NCBI GenBank assembly: GCA_023228195.1
Contig: JALOBR010000039.1
Location: 1 to 11,165 of the forward strand
Direction: 5' to 3'
From: Candidatus Omnitrophota bacterium
GTDB taxonomy: Bacteria > Omnitrophota > Gorgyraeia > Duberdicusellales > 4484-171
Length of the DNA stretch: 11,165 bases
The position numbers and the translations under genes were made by a program. Below the pieces are notes generated by a model. That model was not told where the DNA came from. It did not search any database and saw nothing but the letters and a program-made list of their open reading frames with translations. Position 1 is the stretch's first letter. Each line of letters begins with the position of its first letter. Shown here piece after piece: positions 1-7,786 of the stretch.

Positions 1-912
1 AAAAATTACCTGCAAGACAAGGACAAAGAACTTGCCCCCCTAAAAGATTTAATAAAAGAGGCGATTGATTGTTCTTTCTATAATATCGACATAGACACTT
101 CTACCTTGGTTGATTTATCCAAAAAAGATCTTAATGAACAACAAAAATTAAACTATGAAGTTTGCGCAGAACTGACAAAATACATACGCAGCCTTCAGCC
201 AAAAAACATTAATATTTCCATAGGCGGTGAAATTGGAGAAGTCGGCGGGAAGAATTCTACGCCTGAAGAATTACACGCCTATGTTAAAGGCTACCTTAAG
301 GAAATTAATGAATTAAAAGGCATATCTAAAATAAGTATACAAACGGGAACTTCGCATGGAGGAGTAGTGCTGCCGGATGGCTCAATTGCGAAAGTAAGTA
401 TCGACTTTGATACGCTCAAGAAACTTTCTGAAATCGCCAGAAAAGATTACGTTATGGCAGGAGCGGTGCAGCATGGTGCCTCCACTTTGCCAAATGAAGC
501 ATTTCATACTTTTCCTGAAGTAGCTTGCGCGGAAATACACTTAGCAACACAATTTCAAAACATCGTCTATGATTACCTTCCGTTACCTCTTAAAGAAAAA
601 ATTTATGGCTGGCTGCACACGACTTATGCTGCAGAAAAAAAACCGGACATGACTAATGACCAGTTTATATATAAGACCAGGAAAAATGCTTTAGGGCAAT
701 TCAAGAAAGAGATACATTCATTGCCAAAAGAGTGGCGCGAGAAAATATCAAGCATATTGGAAGAAGAATTTTCTTTTCTTTTCGATAAACTTCGCATAAA
801 AGATACAAAAAATTTCGTCAAAGAATACGTAAAACCTGTTATTATCGAAAAGAAAAAAGAAAATTTTCTTAAAGAAGAGAAAGATCTCGGTGAGCTTGAA
901 GGTGCAGATTAA
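1..912 (+). CDS. Class II ketose-bisphosphate (fructose/tagatose) aldolase, 5' end outside window
   Basis: The frame is open from base 1 and ends at TAA 910-912, giving 303 residues; the N-terminus lies upstream. Class II aldolases use zinc to cleave or condense ketose bisphosphates (fructose 1,6-bisphosphate to DHAP and glyceraldehyde 3-phosphate) in cytoplasmic glycolysis/gluconeogenesis. Three of the four zinc/active-site motifs are visible, in window numbering: GGEIGEVGG with Glu at about residue 77, GTSHGG with His at about 119, and VQHGAS with His at about 158. They match E. coli FbaA E174, H226 and H264. The first motif (HxDH, FbaA H110) must lie before base 1. The TTG at 106 is an internal Leu codon, not a start, because homologous sequence (YNIDIDTSTL) runs upstream of it. 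About 145 residues follow the last His motif, longer than usual, ending in a Lys/Glu-rich tail. Family assignment is firm; fructose versus tagatose bisphosphate cannot be decided here. Confidence 0.85.
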   Translation, partial: KNYLQDKDKELAPLKDLIKEAIDCSFYNIDIDTSTLVDLSKKDLNEQQKLNYEVCAELTKYIRSLQPKNINISIGGEIGEVGGKNSTPEELHAYVKGYLKEINELKGISKISIQTGTSHGGVVLPDGSIAKVSIDFDTLKKLSEIARKDYVMAGAVQHGASTLPNEAFHTFPEVACAEIHLATQFQNIVYDYLPLPLKEKIYGWLHTTYAAEKKPDMTNDQFIYKTRKNALGQFKKEIHSLPKEWREKISSILEEEFSFLFDKLRIKDTKNFVKEYVKPVIIEKKKENFLKEEKDLGELEGAD

Positions 913-924
913 GCAAAAAAGTCA

Positions 925-978
925 AGGCCAAGGTTAAGAAAGATTAAATTATTTACGTCTCAATCTCAACCTTGGCCT
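925..978. repeat. Inverted repeat (long-stem hairpin) between aldolase and ilvD
   Basis: Bases 925-935 (AGGCCAAGGTT) pair perfectly with 968-978 (AACCTTGGCCT). After one A-C mismatch the stem continues for three more pairs (937-939 with 964-966), so 14 of 15 positions pair around a loop of about 24 nt. It begins 12 nt after the aldolase stop and ends 8 nt before the ilvD Shine-Dalgarno. No T-run follows it on the plus strand, so it is not a standard terminator for the aldolase. On the minus strand it is followed by a run of T (918-913), but no minus-strand gene lies there to terminate. It could be a 3'-end stabilising hairpin, a leader structure of ilvD, or a copy of a dispersed intergenic repeat. 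Confidence 0.7.
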
Positions 979-986
979 AAACCTAC

Positions 987-991
987 GGAGG
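987..991 (+). promoter_or_regulatory. Ribosome binding site of ilvD
   Basis: GGAGG lies 4 nt before the ATG at 996. This is one of the two best Shine-Dalgarno matches in the window and fixes the ilvD start. It sits just outside the preceding inverted repeat, so the hairpin does not directly sequester it. Confidence 0.8.
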
Positions 992-995
992 TAAT

Positions 996-2651
996 ATGCG
1001 TTCCGACAAAATAAAAAAAGGAATTGAAAGGCTTCCGAATCGTGCGCTTTTATATGGCACCGGGCTTTCTTCTTCACATATGGAAAGGCCTTTCATTGGT
1101 ATCGCTTCTTCTTTCACTGATCTTATCCCGGGGCACACCAATATGCGCATTTTAGAACGCTACATAGAAAGAGGGATAGAGAACAAAGGCGGGACTCCTT
1201 TTATTTTCGGTGTTCCCGGTATCTGCGACGGCATTGCGATGGGGCATTCGGGTATGAAGTACTCCCTGCCATCACGGGAACTCATCGCGGATATCATCGA
1301 GACTGTTGCCAACGCGAATAGCTTAGACGGGTTAGTTTTACTTACTAACTGCGATAAAATCACTCCCGGAATGATTATGGGATCTTTACGCGTAAACATC
1401 CCAACAATCGTCGTAACCGCAGGGCCTATGCTCGCAGGCCATTTGGGAAAAAAACGCCTTGCTCTTGTGCGTGATACTTTTGAAGCGGTAGGAAGGTTCA
1501 AAGCAGGAACCATAAGCAAAGATGAACTGCGTAATGTCGAGTGCGAAGCGTGCCCATCCTGCGGCTCCTGCCAAGGGTTGTATACCGCAAACACAATGGC
1601 ATGTATCACTGAAGCAATGGGGCTTTCGCTTCCCTTTTGCGCCGCGACCCCTGCAGTTTTAAGCAGAAAAACAAGAATTGTCTACGAGAGCGGCCAACGC
1701 ATAGTTGAGCTGGTCAAAAACAATATAAAACCAAAAGATATCATAAATAAAAAATCTTTGGAAAACGCCATTGTTGTCGATATGGCCCTAGGGGGCTCCA
1801 GCAACACTGTTTTACATCTTATGGCTATAGCCTCTGAAGCGCAAGTACCTCTTAACCTTAAAGATTTTGACAGAATAAGCAAGCTTACGCCAAACATTGC
1901 GAAACTTGAACCGGCTGGCGAGTATTATATGGAAGACCTGGACAACGCCGGGGGAATACCGGCGGTTTTACAAAGATTTTTAAAGCTGATAAATAATATG
2001 CCAACAGTAAGCGGCAAAAAAACTCATGAGATTGCGAAGTCAGCCGTTATCTACGACAATGACATCATCCGGCCTCTGGACAATGCCTATCGAAAAGAAG
2101 GAGGAATTGCCGTCCTGTACGGAAACCTGGCGCCTGAAGGCGCAATAGTTAAACAAGCTGCAGTTGAACCGGGCATGCTTGAGTTTAAGGGTACGGCTCG
2201 TGTTTATAACTCAGAAGAAGAAGCTATGGAAAACATACTAAACGGTAAAATAAAAAAAGGAAACGTCGTTGTTATAAGATATGAAGGCCCAAGCGGAGGC
2301 CCTGGAATGAGGGAAATGCTTTCTCCGACATCTGCATTGGTTGGCATGGGGCTGCATAAAAACGTTGCGCTTATCACTGACGGGAGATTCTCGGGCGGAA
2401 CACGCGGCCCCTGCATTGGGCATGTTTCTCCGGAAGCAGCTCTCGGGGGCTTAATCGCTTACGTTAAAGACGGCGACACAATACATATCGATATTCCCAA
2501 ACGAAAACTTAATCTGCTGGTAAGCAACGCAGAAATTGAAAAAAGAAAAAAAGAAATAAAATTACAACCGGCAAAAATAAAATCAGGATACCTTTACAGA
2601 TACTCACAAATGGTTACTTCAGCGTCAACCGGGGCAGTGCTTAAAGAATAA
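996..2651 (+). CDS. ilvD: Dihydroxy-acid dehydratase
   Basis: Cytoplasmic Fe-S enzyme of valine, isoleucine and leucine synthesis. It dehydrates 2,3-dihydroxy-isovalerate and 2,3-dihydroxy-3-methylvalerate to the 2-keto acids. The 551 residues match the family's full length. Visible hallmarks are CDGIAMGH (residues 77-84), NCDKITPGM (118-126: Cys119, and Lys121 at the position of the carbamylated Mg ligand), CPSCGSCQG (186-194, with Cys192 the likely cluster ligand), YEGPSGGPGMREM, and DGRFSGGTRG with Ser466 in the catalytic region. Near residues 44-47 the sequence is IPGH, as in E. coli and methanogen IlvD, where [2Fe-2S]-type enzymes carry a cluster Cys. That suggests the oxygen-labile [4Fe-4S] type (inference). 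ATG 996 is fixed by GGAGG 4 nt upstream. No ilvB, ilvN or ilvC is nearby, so it appears to stand alone. No clear terminator follows. Confidence 0.96.
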   Translation: MRSDKIKKGIERLPNRALLYGTGLSSSHMERPFIGIASSFTDLIPGHTNMRILERYIERGIENKGGTPFIFGVPGICDGIAMGHSGMKYSLPSRELIADIIETVANANSLDGLVLLTNCDKITPGMIMGSLRVNIPTIVVTAGPMLAGHLGKKRLALVRDTFEAVGRFKAGTISKDELRNVECEACPSCGSCQGLYTANTMACITEAMGLSLPFCAATPAVLSRKTRIVYESGQRIVELVKNNIKPKDIINKKSLENAIVVDMALGGSSNTVLHLMAIASEAQVPLNLKDFDRISKLTPNIAKLEPAGEYYMEDLDNAGGIPAVLQRFLKLINNMPTVSGKKTHEIAKSAVIYDNDIIRPLDNAYRKEGGIAVLYGNLAPEGAIVKQAAVEPGMLEFKGTARVYNSEEEAMENILNGKIKKGNVVVIRYEGPSGGPGMREMLSPTSALVGMGLHKNVALITDGRFSGGTRGPCIGHVSPEAALGGLIAYVKDGDTIHIDIPKRKLNLLVSNAEIEKRKKEIKLQPAKIKSGYLYRYSQMVTSASTGAVLKE

Positions 2652-2700
2652 TACCGCCATAGCGCGTTTTGCGCCAGGGCCTAAAATAAACGGAATATCG

Positions 2701-2729
2701 TTGACAAGTGGGTAAGCGTTTGTTATCAT
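2701..2729 (+). promoter_or_regulatory. Sigma-70-type promoter of the mre operon
   Basis: A perfect -35 box TTGACA (2701-2706), a 17-nt spacer and -10 TATCAT (2724-2729, one mismatch) preceded by TGT give an extended -10 promoter. Transcription would start near 2736. That leaves a leader of only about 12 nt before the ATG at 2748, or about 60 nt before the alternative ATG at 2796. It is the only strong promoter seen ahead of the seven tightly packed genes that follow. Confidence 0.8.
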
Positions 2730-2747
2730 TGCTATAATTACCTTAAA

Positions 2748-3824
2748 ATGAAAATAATCAAATTTATAAACTCAGCCACCAGGATCATCAGTAATATGCT
2801 TGGTGCTTTTTCCAACGATATCGGCATTGATCTAGGCACTGCTACAACACTTGTTTATTTGCGCGGCCAGGGAATTGTACTTTGCGAACCATCCGTAGTT
2901 GCAATATACAAAAATAGCGGGGCAGTGCTTGCGGTAGGCGAAGAAGCCAAACGCATGCTCGGAAAAACACCGGGAAGCATTTCTGCGATAAGGCCGATGA
3001 AAGACGGCGTTATCGCAGATTTTGATGTAACCGAGGAAATGCTTCGTTATTTTATAAATAAAGTTAACCCTCCGAATATATTCAGCAGTTTCCGGCGCCC
3101 CAGAATTGTAATCGCCGTGCCTTCAGGAATAACAGAAGTAGAGAAACGAGCCGTGAAAGACTCTGCGCTTAAAGCCGGCGCCAGAGAGGTTATTCCGGTT
3201 GAACAATCTCTTGCTGCAGCTATCGGCGTAGGTCTACCCATAACAGAGCCTCAAGGCAGCATGGTTATCGACATAGGCGGAGGAACAACTGAAATAGCCG
3301 TAATTTCATTAGGCGGCGCAGTATATGCGCGCTCTGTACGAGTAGGCGGAGATGAAATGGACGATGCGATTATAGAGCACATGAAGAAAGCCTACAATCT
3401 TATGATAGGCGAACGTAGCGCTGAAGAAATAAAGATAAAGATCGGCTCAGCGTGGCCGCTGGAAGAAGAACTGACGATGGAAGTGCGAGGCAGGGATTTA
3501 ATCACAGGGCTTCCTAAGTTTATAAGGATAAACTCTGAGGAAGTGCGCGAGGCCTTACAGATTCCCTTAAAAGAAATAGTAGAAGCAACAAAAGTAACGC
3601 TTGAACGAACACCGCCGGAACTCGCTGCTGATTTGATAGAAAAAGGAATAGTACTTTGTGGCGGCGGTTCATTGCTGCGCGGCCTGGATAAATTAGTTTC
3701 CGAACAAACCGGCCTTGCTTGTTTTGTCGCAGATGACCCTTTAACATCGGTTGCCCTGGGAACAGGCAAAATACTGGAAGACCCCAGGTTTTTAAAGAAG
3801 ATTTCTCTTGTATCCACCTTCTAA
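2748..3824 (+). CDS. mreB: Rod shape-determining protein MreB (bacterial actin)
   Basis: Actin-fold ATPase that polymerises on the inner face of the cytoplasmic membrane and orients the Rod complex. Visible features, in numbering from ATG 2748, are phosphate-1 loop DLGTATT (28-34), IRPMKDGVIADF (81-92), phosphate-2 loop DIGGGTTE (175-182), GGDEMDDAI, NLMIGERSAEEIK and the adenosine-motif region LCGGGSLLRG. Thr180 matches the T. maritima catalytic region (T158), whereas Gln153 stands where T. maritima has Glu131. Length is 358 residues, against about 337-347 in E. coli, B. subtilis and T. maritima. The extra N-terminus (residues 2-21) forms a clear amphipathic pattern (hydrophobic 3, 4, 6, 7, 10, 13, 14, 17, 18, 21; basic 2, 5, 12), fitting a membrane-binding helix, so ATG 2748 was kept. 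ATG 2796 (Met17), with AGGA 11 nt upstream, is the alternative and gives 342 residues. First gene of the operon. Confidence 0.96.
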   Translation: MKIIKFINSATRIISNMLGAFSNDIGIDLGTATTLVYLRGQGIVLCEPSVVAIYKNSGAVLAVGEEAKRMLGKTPGSISAIRPMKDGVIADFDVTEEMLRYFINKVNPPNIFSSFRRPRIVIAVPSGITEVEKRAVKDSALKAGAREVIPVEQSLAAAIGVGLPITEPQGSMVIDIGGGTTEIAVISLGGAVYARSVRVGGDEMDDAIIEHMKKAYNLMIGERSAEEIKIKIGSAWPLEEELTMEVRGRDLITGLPKFIRINSEEVREALQIPLKEIVEATKVTLERTPPELAADLIEKGIVLCGGGSLLRGLDKLVSEQTGLACFVADDPLTSVALGTGKILEDPRFLKKISLVSTF

Positions 3825-4533
3825 AATCACATCTAAATATATAGCGCTTTTTTTACTGTTCGCATTGCTTCTGGTGTTTCCCTTTAGAAGTTTTATTGCG
3901 AATCTGCTGGTATCATTCTCCAACCAACGCCTCATAGCGACGCAAAATTCTTCAAAAACCATCGAAGAACTGGAAAAGAAAAACCTTATTCTCTCTTTGG
4001 CTCTTAAAAAGAACCAAAATCTTGCTGAAGAAAACGAGAAATTACGAAAAGCGCTAGCTTTTAAAGAGGATAAAAATATAGATTTAATTGGCGTTGAGAT
4101 TGCTTCGTTTGACCCGTCAGCCTGGCGAAGGATTGCAGTTGTCAACGCGGGGAAAGATAAAGGCTTAAGAGAAGGGATGTTTGCCATAGACAGCGATGGA
4201 TTTCTGGTAGGCAGAATAGTCGATGTTAAAAATAGTTTTGCTCGCCTTATGCTGGTTGACGACCCTGAATTTAACGTTGCAGTTTACATCGGAAAAGATG
4301 CGCTGGGCCTGCTTTCCGGCGGACTTGACTTTATAAAAATTCAATATATCGATGCGGGCGATAATGTTAACCTTAACGATATAGTCTGGTTTAAGGTGCC
4401 TCTCATTTCCTATCCTATATACATAGGCCGCGTTAGAAAAATCAATGAAAATAAAAATGGGTTGTTTTTAGATGTCGATGTAAAACTTTTTAACCGAAAT
4501 CCGCTTTTAAAGAAAGTTTTTGTATTGAAATGA
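3808..4533 (+). CDS. mreC: Rod shape-determining protein MreC
   Basis: Bitopic inner-membrane protein whose extracytoplasmic beta-domain binds and activates PBP2 in the Rod complex. Order of parts: a short cytoplasmic N-terminus, one transmembrane segment (about 9-30), a coiled coil rich in Glu/Lys/Leu (about 42-78), then the MreC beta-barrel region (about 80-241) with the typical SDGFLVGRIVDV and RLMLVDDPEFNVAVYI stretches. At 241 residues it is a short MreC (often 270-370). The start is TTG 3808: an in-frame stop lies at 3793-3795 and no ATG or GTG occurs before the membrane segment. The start lies inside mreB (17-nt overlap), behind a weak GAAG. The stop overlaps the mreD start as ATGA, so both ends suggest translational coupling. 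Confidence 0.92.
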   Translation: MYPPSKITSKYIALFLLFALLLVFPFRSFIANLLVSFSNQRLIATQNSSKTIEELEKKNLILSLALKKNQNLAEENEKLRKALAFKEDKNIDLIGVEIASFDPSAWRRIAVVNAGKDKGLREGMFAIDSDGFLVGRIVDVKNSFARLMLVDDPEFNVAVYIGKDALGLLSGGLDFIKIQYIDAGDNVNLNDIVWFKVPLISYPIYIGRVRKINENKNGLFLDVDVKLFNRNPLLKKVFVLK

Positions 4534-4994
4534 CAGAAAAAAACCTGAAGGCACTGTCAACGTTACTGATTTTTTTCCTTTTGGACGCCACAAAGCCGTT
4601 TGCTTACTCGCTGGCGACTGAATTTACATTTCTCGGGGTTGTATTAGTTTGCTTAAATTACCCCCTTAAGGTATCTCTTTTTTTAGCTGCTATTTTCGGC
4701 TATGCTAAAGATTTGTCGTGTATAGATCAAACGAGCTTTAGCTTGCTTGAATTTAGCGCAATTGCTATTTTGATTCATTATTTTTTGCGCAATTTCCATA
4801 GAAAAGCAGTAAAAATTATGATTTTCTTTGGCGCTTTAATCGTTCACCTTACAATAAATAATTTCTACATAAACAAAGCCGGTTATCTGTTTTCGTTGCT
4901 ATTTCTTATACATTCATCGATTATCTTTCTTCTTATAAACCGCCTATTTACCGAGTGGATCTCCAACGGAATAAAAAACGACAATGTCATCTAG
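4530..4994 (+). CDS. mreD: Rod shape-determining protein MreD
   Basis: Small integral membrane protein (154 residues, usual family size about 160) of the Rod complex that acts with MreC. The sequence is almost entirely hydrophobic, with about five membrane segments (roughly 9-27, 30-48, 49-58/66-87, 92-111 and 118-139) separated by short basic loops such as RNFHRKAVK. MreD is poorly conserved, so the call rests on size, membrane topology, the family-like N-terminal region (LLIFFLLDATKPF) and its place between mreC and mrdA. It starts in an ATGA overlap with mreC and ends 11 nt inside mrdA. No convincing Shine-Dalgarno is present, so re-initiation after mreC is likely. Confidence 0.88.
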   Translation: MTEKNLKALSTLLIFFLLDATKPFAYSLATEFTFLGVVLVCLNYPLKVSLFLAAIFGYAKDLSCIDQTSFSLLEFSAIAILIHYFLRNFHRKAVKIMIFFGALIVHLTINNFYINKAGYLFSLLFLIHSSIIFLLINRLFTEWISNGIKNDNVI

Positions 4995-6687
4995 CAAAGA
5001 CAGTTTTATAATTTTTCTTAAACGTATTTGCGTTACGTCATTTATAATACTTTGCGTATCGTTGTTTTATTATCAAATAATAAAAGGGAATTACTATCTT
5101 ATCCGCGGTAAAAATAACTACGTAAGAGTCATACCTGAGCGGTCAATTCGTGGAAAAATTTTAGACAGAAATGGGATTATACTAGCATATGACAAACCTT
5201 CATTTAACATTGCGGTAATTCCATATCAAATAAAAAATAAAAAAGATGGTGTCTTCGCAGAACTTGCAGACTTCTCAGGCTTAAAAATAAAAACATTAAA
5301 TAGAAATTATAACCGCAAGTTTCAGAATTTTTTTACACCTGTAGACATAATTACTGACGTCGATAAAAAAGAGGCTTTCCGGATAAAAGAAGAATTCAAA
5401 GGAGAGGTGCTTATTGACCCGCAGCCGCAAAGACATTATGACTACCCGTATGAAATGTCCCACCTGCTTGGTTACGTCAAAGAAGCAGCTGCTTTTTCTG
5501 AACGCCTTAAAAAATATGGTTATTCGCCTAATGAACGTATAGGCATCTCAGGCATTGAACAATATTATGATGATTATTTACGCGGAGAGGACGGGGGAGA
5601 CTTGATTGAAGTTAATTCGCGCGGCAGAATAGTCGGTTTCCTGGGAAAACGCAACCCTATTAGGGGCAAAGATATATATTTAACAATTGATTCCAAAATG
5701 CAGCAAACTGCCTATCAGGCAATTCTCGACAAAAAAGGCGCGCTTATTTTTATGGATTCAAAAAATGGAGAAGTTCTTGCACTTGTTTCCTACCCCTCAT
5801 TTGACCCGAATAGCTTCGTCAAAGGAAAAGATGAAATTACAAAATTTCTTAACGATAAGAATAAACCCATGCAAAACAGAGCGATACAATCAATATTCCC
5901 GCTGGGCTCTACTTTCAAGCCCGTAGTCGCCATTGCCGGGCTGGAAGAAAATAAACTAAAAACCTCGACTACTTTTATATGTAAAGGCAAACTCAATATA
6001 GGAAAAGCTGAATTTGAATGCGAAAACGTCCACAATGACGAAAACCTTCAAGAGGCCCTGACGCATTCATGTAATGTATATTTCTATAATGCCGGCATGG
6101 CGCTTGGCCGGCAAATTATGGCAAGCTACGCCGAAAAATTGGGCTTAAACACAACTACCGGCATAGATCTCCCGTATGAAAAGAAAGGAACCATACCGGT
6201 GCCAAGCCTTAGACTTAGAAGCCGTTGGTATCTAGGCGATACCTTGAACTTTTCAATAGGCCAAGGTTACACCGAATGTTCACCCATAGAAATTATGTTG
6301 GCAACCAATATATTCGCGAGCGGAGGAATCCTTGTCAAACCGCATTTAATTAAAAAAATAGATAACCTTGAAATCGCAACCCCTTACGGTAATAAGCTTA
6401 ATATCTCCAATCAGAATCTTACAATAGTAAAAAACGGCCTTGTGCAAGTGGTGGAAAGCGACGAAGGCACTGCGCGGATGTTGAGGCCGCTTAACCTTTC
6501 AATTGCCGGTAAAACCGGTACCGCCCAAACATCTGGCCGTCCGCATGGCTGGTTTGTCGGTTTTTTCCCGGCAAATGCACCGAAATACACCATATGTGTT
6601 TTTTTGGAAAACGGCGGTTCAAGTTATGAAGCCCTGAAGGTAGCCTACTATTTCCTTGAAAAATTAAAAGAACAACAACTACTATAA
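4984..6687 (+). CDS. mrdA: Penicillin-binding protein 2, elongasome transpeptidase
   Basis: Class B PBP that cross-links new peptidoglycan made by RodA; it is anchored in the cytoplasmic membrane and faces the periplasm. Parts in order: cytoplasmic tail, transmembrane anchor (about 14-33), dimerisation/pedestal domain with RSIRGKILDRNG (53-64) and ERIGISGIEQYYDDYLRG (184-201), then the transpeptidase domain. All three catalytic motifs are intact: SxxK as STFK (309-312, nucleophile Ser309), SxN as SCN (362-364) and KTG (510-512), followed by GWFVGFFPA. Cys333, Cys346 and His350 stand where PBP2 proteins often have a Cys-rich loop. The 567 residues are slightly shorter than E. coli PBP2 (633). 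The start ATG 4984 overlaps mreD by 11 nt; the gene ends 1 nt before rodA, its functional partner. Confidence 0.95.
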   Translation: MSSSKDSFIIFLKRICVTSFIILCVSLFYYQIIKGNYYLIRGKNNYVRVIPERSIRGKILDRNGIILAYDKPSFNIAVIPYQIKNKKDGVFAELADFSGLKIKTLNRNYNRKFQNFFTPVDIITDVDKKEAFRIKEEFKGEVLIDPQPQRHYDYPYEMSHLLGYVKEAAAFSERLKKYGYSPNERIGISGIEQYYDDYLRGEDGGDLIEVNSRGRIVGFLGKRNPIRGKDIYLTIDSKMQQTAYQAILDKKGALIFMDSKNGEVLALVSYPSFDPNSFVKGKDEITKFLNDKNKPMQNRAIQSIFPLGSTFKPVVAIAGLEENKLKTSTTFICKGKLNIGKAEFECENVHNDENLQEALTHSCNVYFYNAGMALGRQIMASYAEKLGLNTTTGIDLPYEKKGTIPVPSLRLRSRWYLGDTLNFSIGQGYTECSPIEIMLATNIFASGGILVKPHLIKKIDNLEIATPYGNKLNISNQNLTIVKNGLVQVVESDEGTARMLRPLNLSIAGKTGTAQTSGRPHGWFVGFFPANAPKYTICVFLENGGSSYEALKVAYYFLEKLKEQQLL

Positions 6688-6688
6688 A

Positions 6689-7786
6689 ATGCTTAATAAT
6701 ATTGCGCGCATAAAATCACACATTAAACCGGCAAAAATAATTATTGCCTGCCTAATATTGCTTACAGTTTTAAGCTTAAGCTCCATTTACAGCAGCCTGC
6801 ATCAAGCGGGACAACTACAAGAACAGGAAATTTTTTACAAGGAAATTATGTGGGTTGTAATTTCCTGGATTATTCTCATACTTTTTTACTTATTAAATTA
6901 TCGTATATATTTCGATTTTGCTTATGTGTTGTACGCTATAAACATCTGCTTATTAATCGCGGTTGATCTTTTCGGAAGAAGCGCGTTGGGGGCGCAACGA
7001 TGGTTAAGCATTGGGGGATTCAATTTCCAACCGTCGGAATTATCTAAAATCATAACTATTTTTTTCCTTGCAAGGATCTTTTCTTCACAAACAGACAAAG
7101 GTTTCTTAAAAGGGGTATTGCTGCCATTTTTCGTTTTAATGATAAACGTTTTATTAATAGTCAAGCAGCCTGATTTAGGCACAGCTCTGGTTTTAGTCTT
7201 TCTATTTTTTCTAATGGGACTTGCCAGCGGCAATAAAAAAAGATATTTTATGGCCATAATAATTGCAGCTATTGTGTTTTCTCCTTTTGCATGGAATCAT
7301 CTTAAAGATTATCAGAAAAAAAGATTGATAGTATTTCTTAACCCAAACGCGGAACCTCTTGGGGCGGGATACACCATAATACAATCAAAAATCGCGATAG
7401 GATCGGGTAAATTTTTAGGCAAAGGTTTTCTTTCCGGAACACAAAACCAGTTTAATTTCTTGCCAGAACGCCATACTGACTTTATATTCACCGTAATCGC
7501 AGAAGAATGGGGCTTTGCCGGAGCGACAATGCTTCTTCTGATATATCTATTAGTGATCAATAACATACTGGCGGTTGCAAGATATCAGAAAGATAATTTT
7601 GCTCAATTGCTTTTAATTGGAATGGCCTCTCTGTTTTTTATTCATGTTTTCATTAATATAGGTATGACGCTTGGAATACTTCCGGTTGTAGGAATACCTT
7701 TATTGTTTATAAGCTACGGAGGAACGCACCTACTTGTAAGTTTTATGCTGCTTGGAATTTTTTTCAACATCTACAGACATGATTGA
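6689..7786 (+). CDS. rodA: Peptidoglycan glycosyltransferase RodA (SEDS family)
   Basis: Polytopic membrane enzyme that polymerises glycan strands from lipid II together with PBP2. The 365 residues match the usual RodA size (about 370) and contain roughly ten membrane segments. SEDS signatures are present: GAQRWLSIGGFNFQPSEL (101-118), KQPDLGTAL (159-167), GAGYTIIQSKIAIGSG (225-240), and PERHTDFIFTVIAEEWGF (259-276), where Asp264 matches the essential Asp of E. coli RodA (D262). The C-terminal GIPLLFISYGG (335-345) is the family's last signature. ATG 6689 follows the mrdA stop by 1 nt; only a weak A-rich Shine-Dalgarno is visible. The stop at 7784-7786 overlaps the next gene by 8 nt. Confidence 0.96.
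   Translation: MLNNIARIKSHIKPAKIIIACLILLTVLSLSSIYSSLHQAGQLQEQEIFYKEIMWVVISWIILILFYLLNYRIYFDFAYVLYAINICLLIAVDLFGRSALGAQRWLSIGGFNFQPSELSKIITIFFLARIFSSQTDKGFLKGVLLPFFVLMINVLLIVKQPDLGTALVLVFLFFLMGLASGNKKRYFMAIIIAAIVFSPFAWNHLKDYQKKRLIVFLNPNAEPLGAGYTIIQSKIAIGSGKFLGKGFLSGTQNQFNFLPERHTDFIFTVIAEEWGFAGATMLLLIYLLVINNILAVARYQKDNFAQLLLIGMASLFFIHVFINIGMTLGILPVVGIPLLFISYGGTHLLVSFMLLGIFFNIYRHD

Noticed and set aside
913..980. Reading the 925-978 hairpin as the aldolase's intrinsic terminator
   Set aside because: No T-run follows the right arm on the plus strand; the T-run lies on the other strand, where no gene needs terminating.
1160..1609. Antisense open frame (149 codons) opposite ilvD
   Set aside because: It overlaps the conserved Fe-S motif region of ilvD in full and shows no protein-like features of its own.
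2655..2685. GC-rich stretch after ilvD as a terminator
   Set aside because: Only a 4-bp GCGC stem with a short loop is present, with no T-run after it, so I cannot support a terminator call.
2733..2738. Perfect TATAAT hexamer as the -10 box of the mreB promoter
   Set aside because: It lies 26 nt from the TTGACA box, too far for sigma-70. TATCAT at 2724-2729 has the ideal 17-nt spacing and a TG extension.
3392..4187. Two antisense open frames across mreB and mreC (3392-3817 and 3792-4187)
   Set aside because: Both lie opposite clear mreB/mreC coding sequence; their composition is that of reverse-complement shadows.
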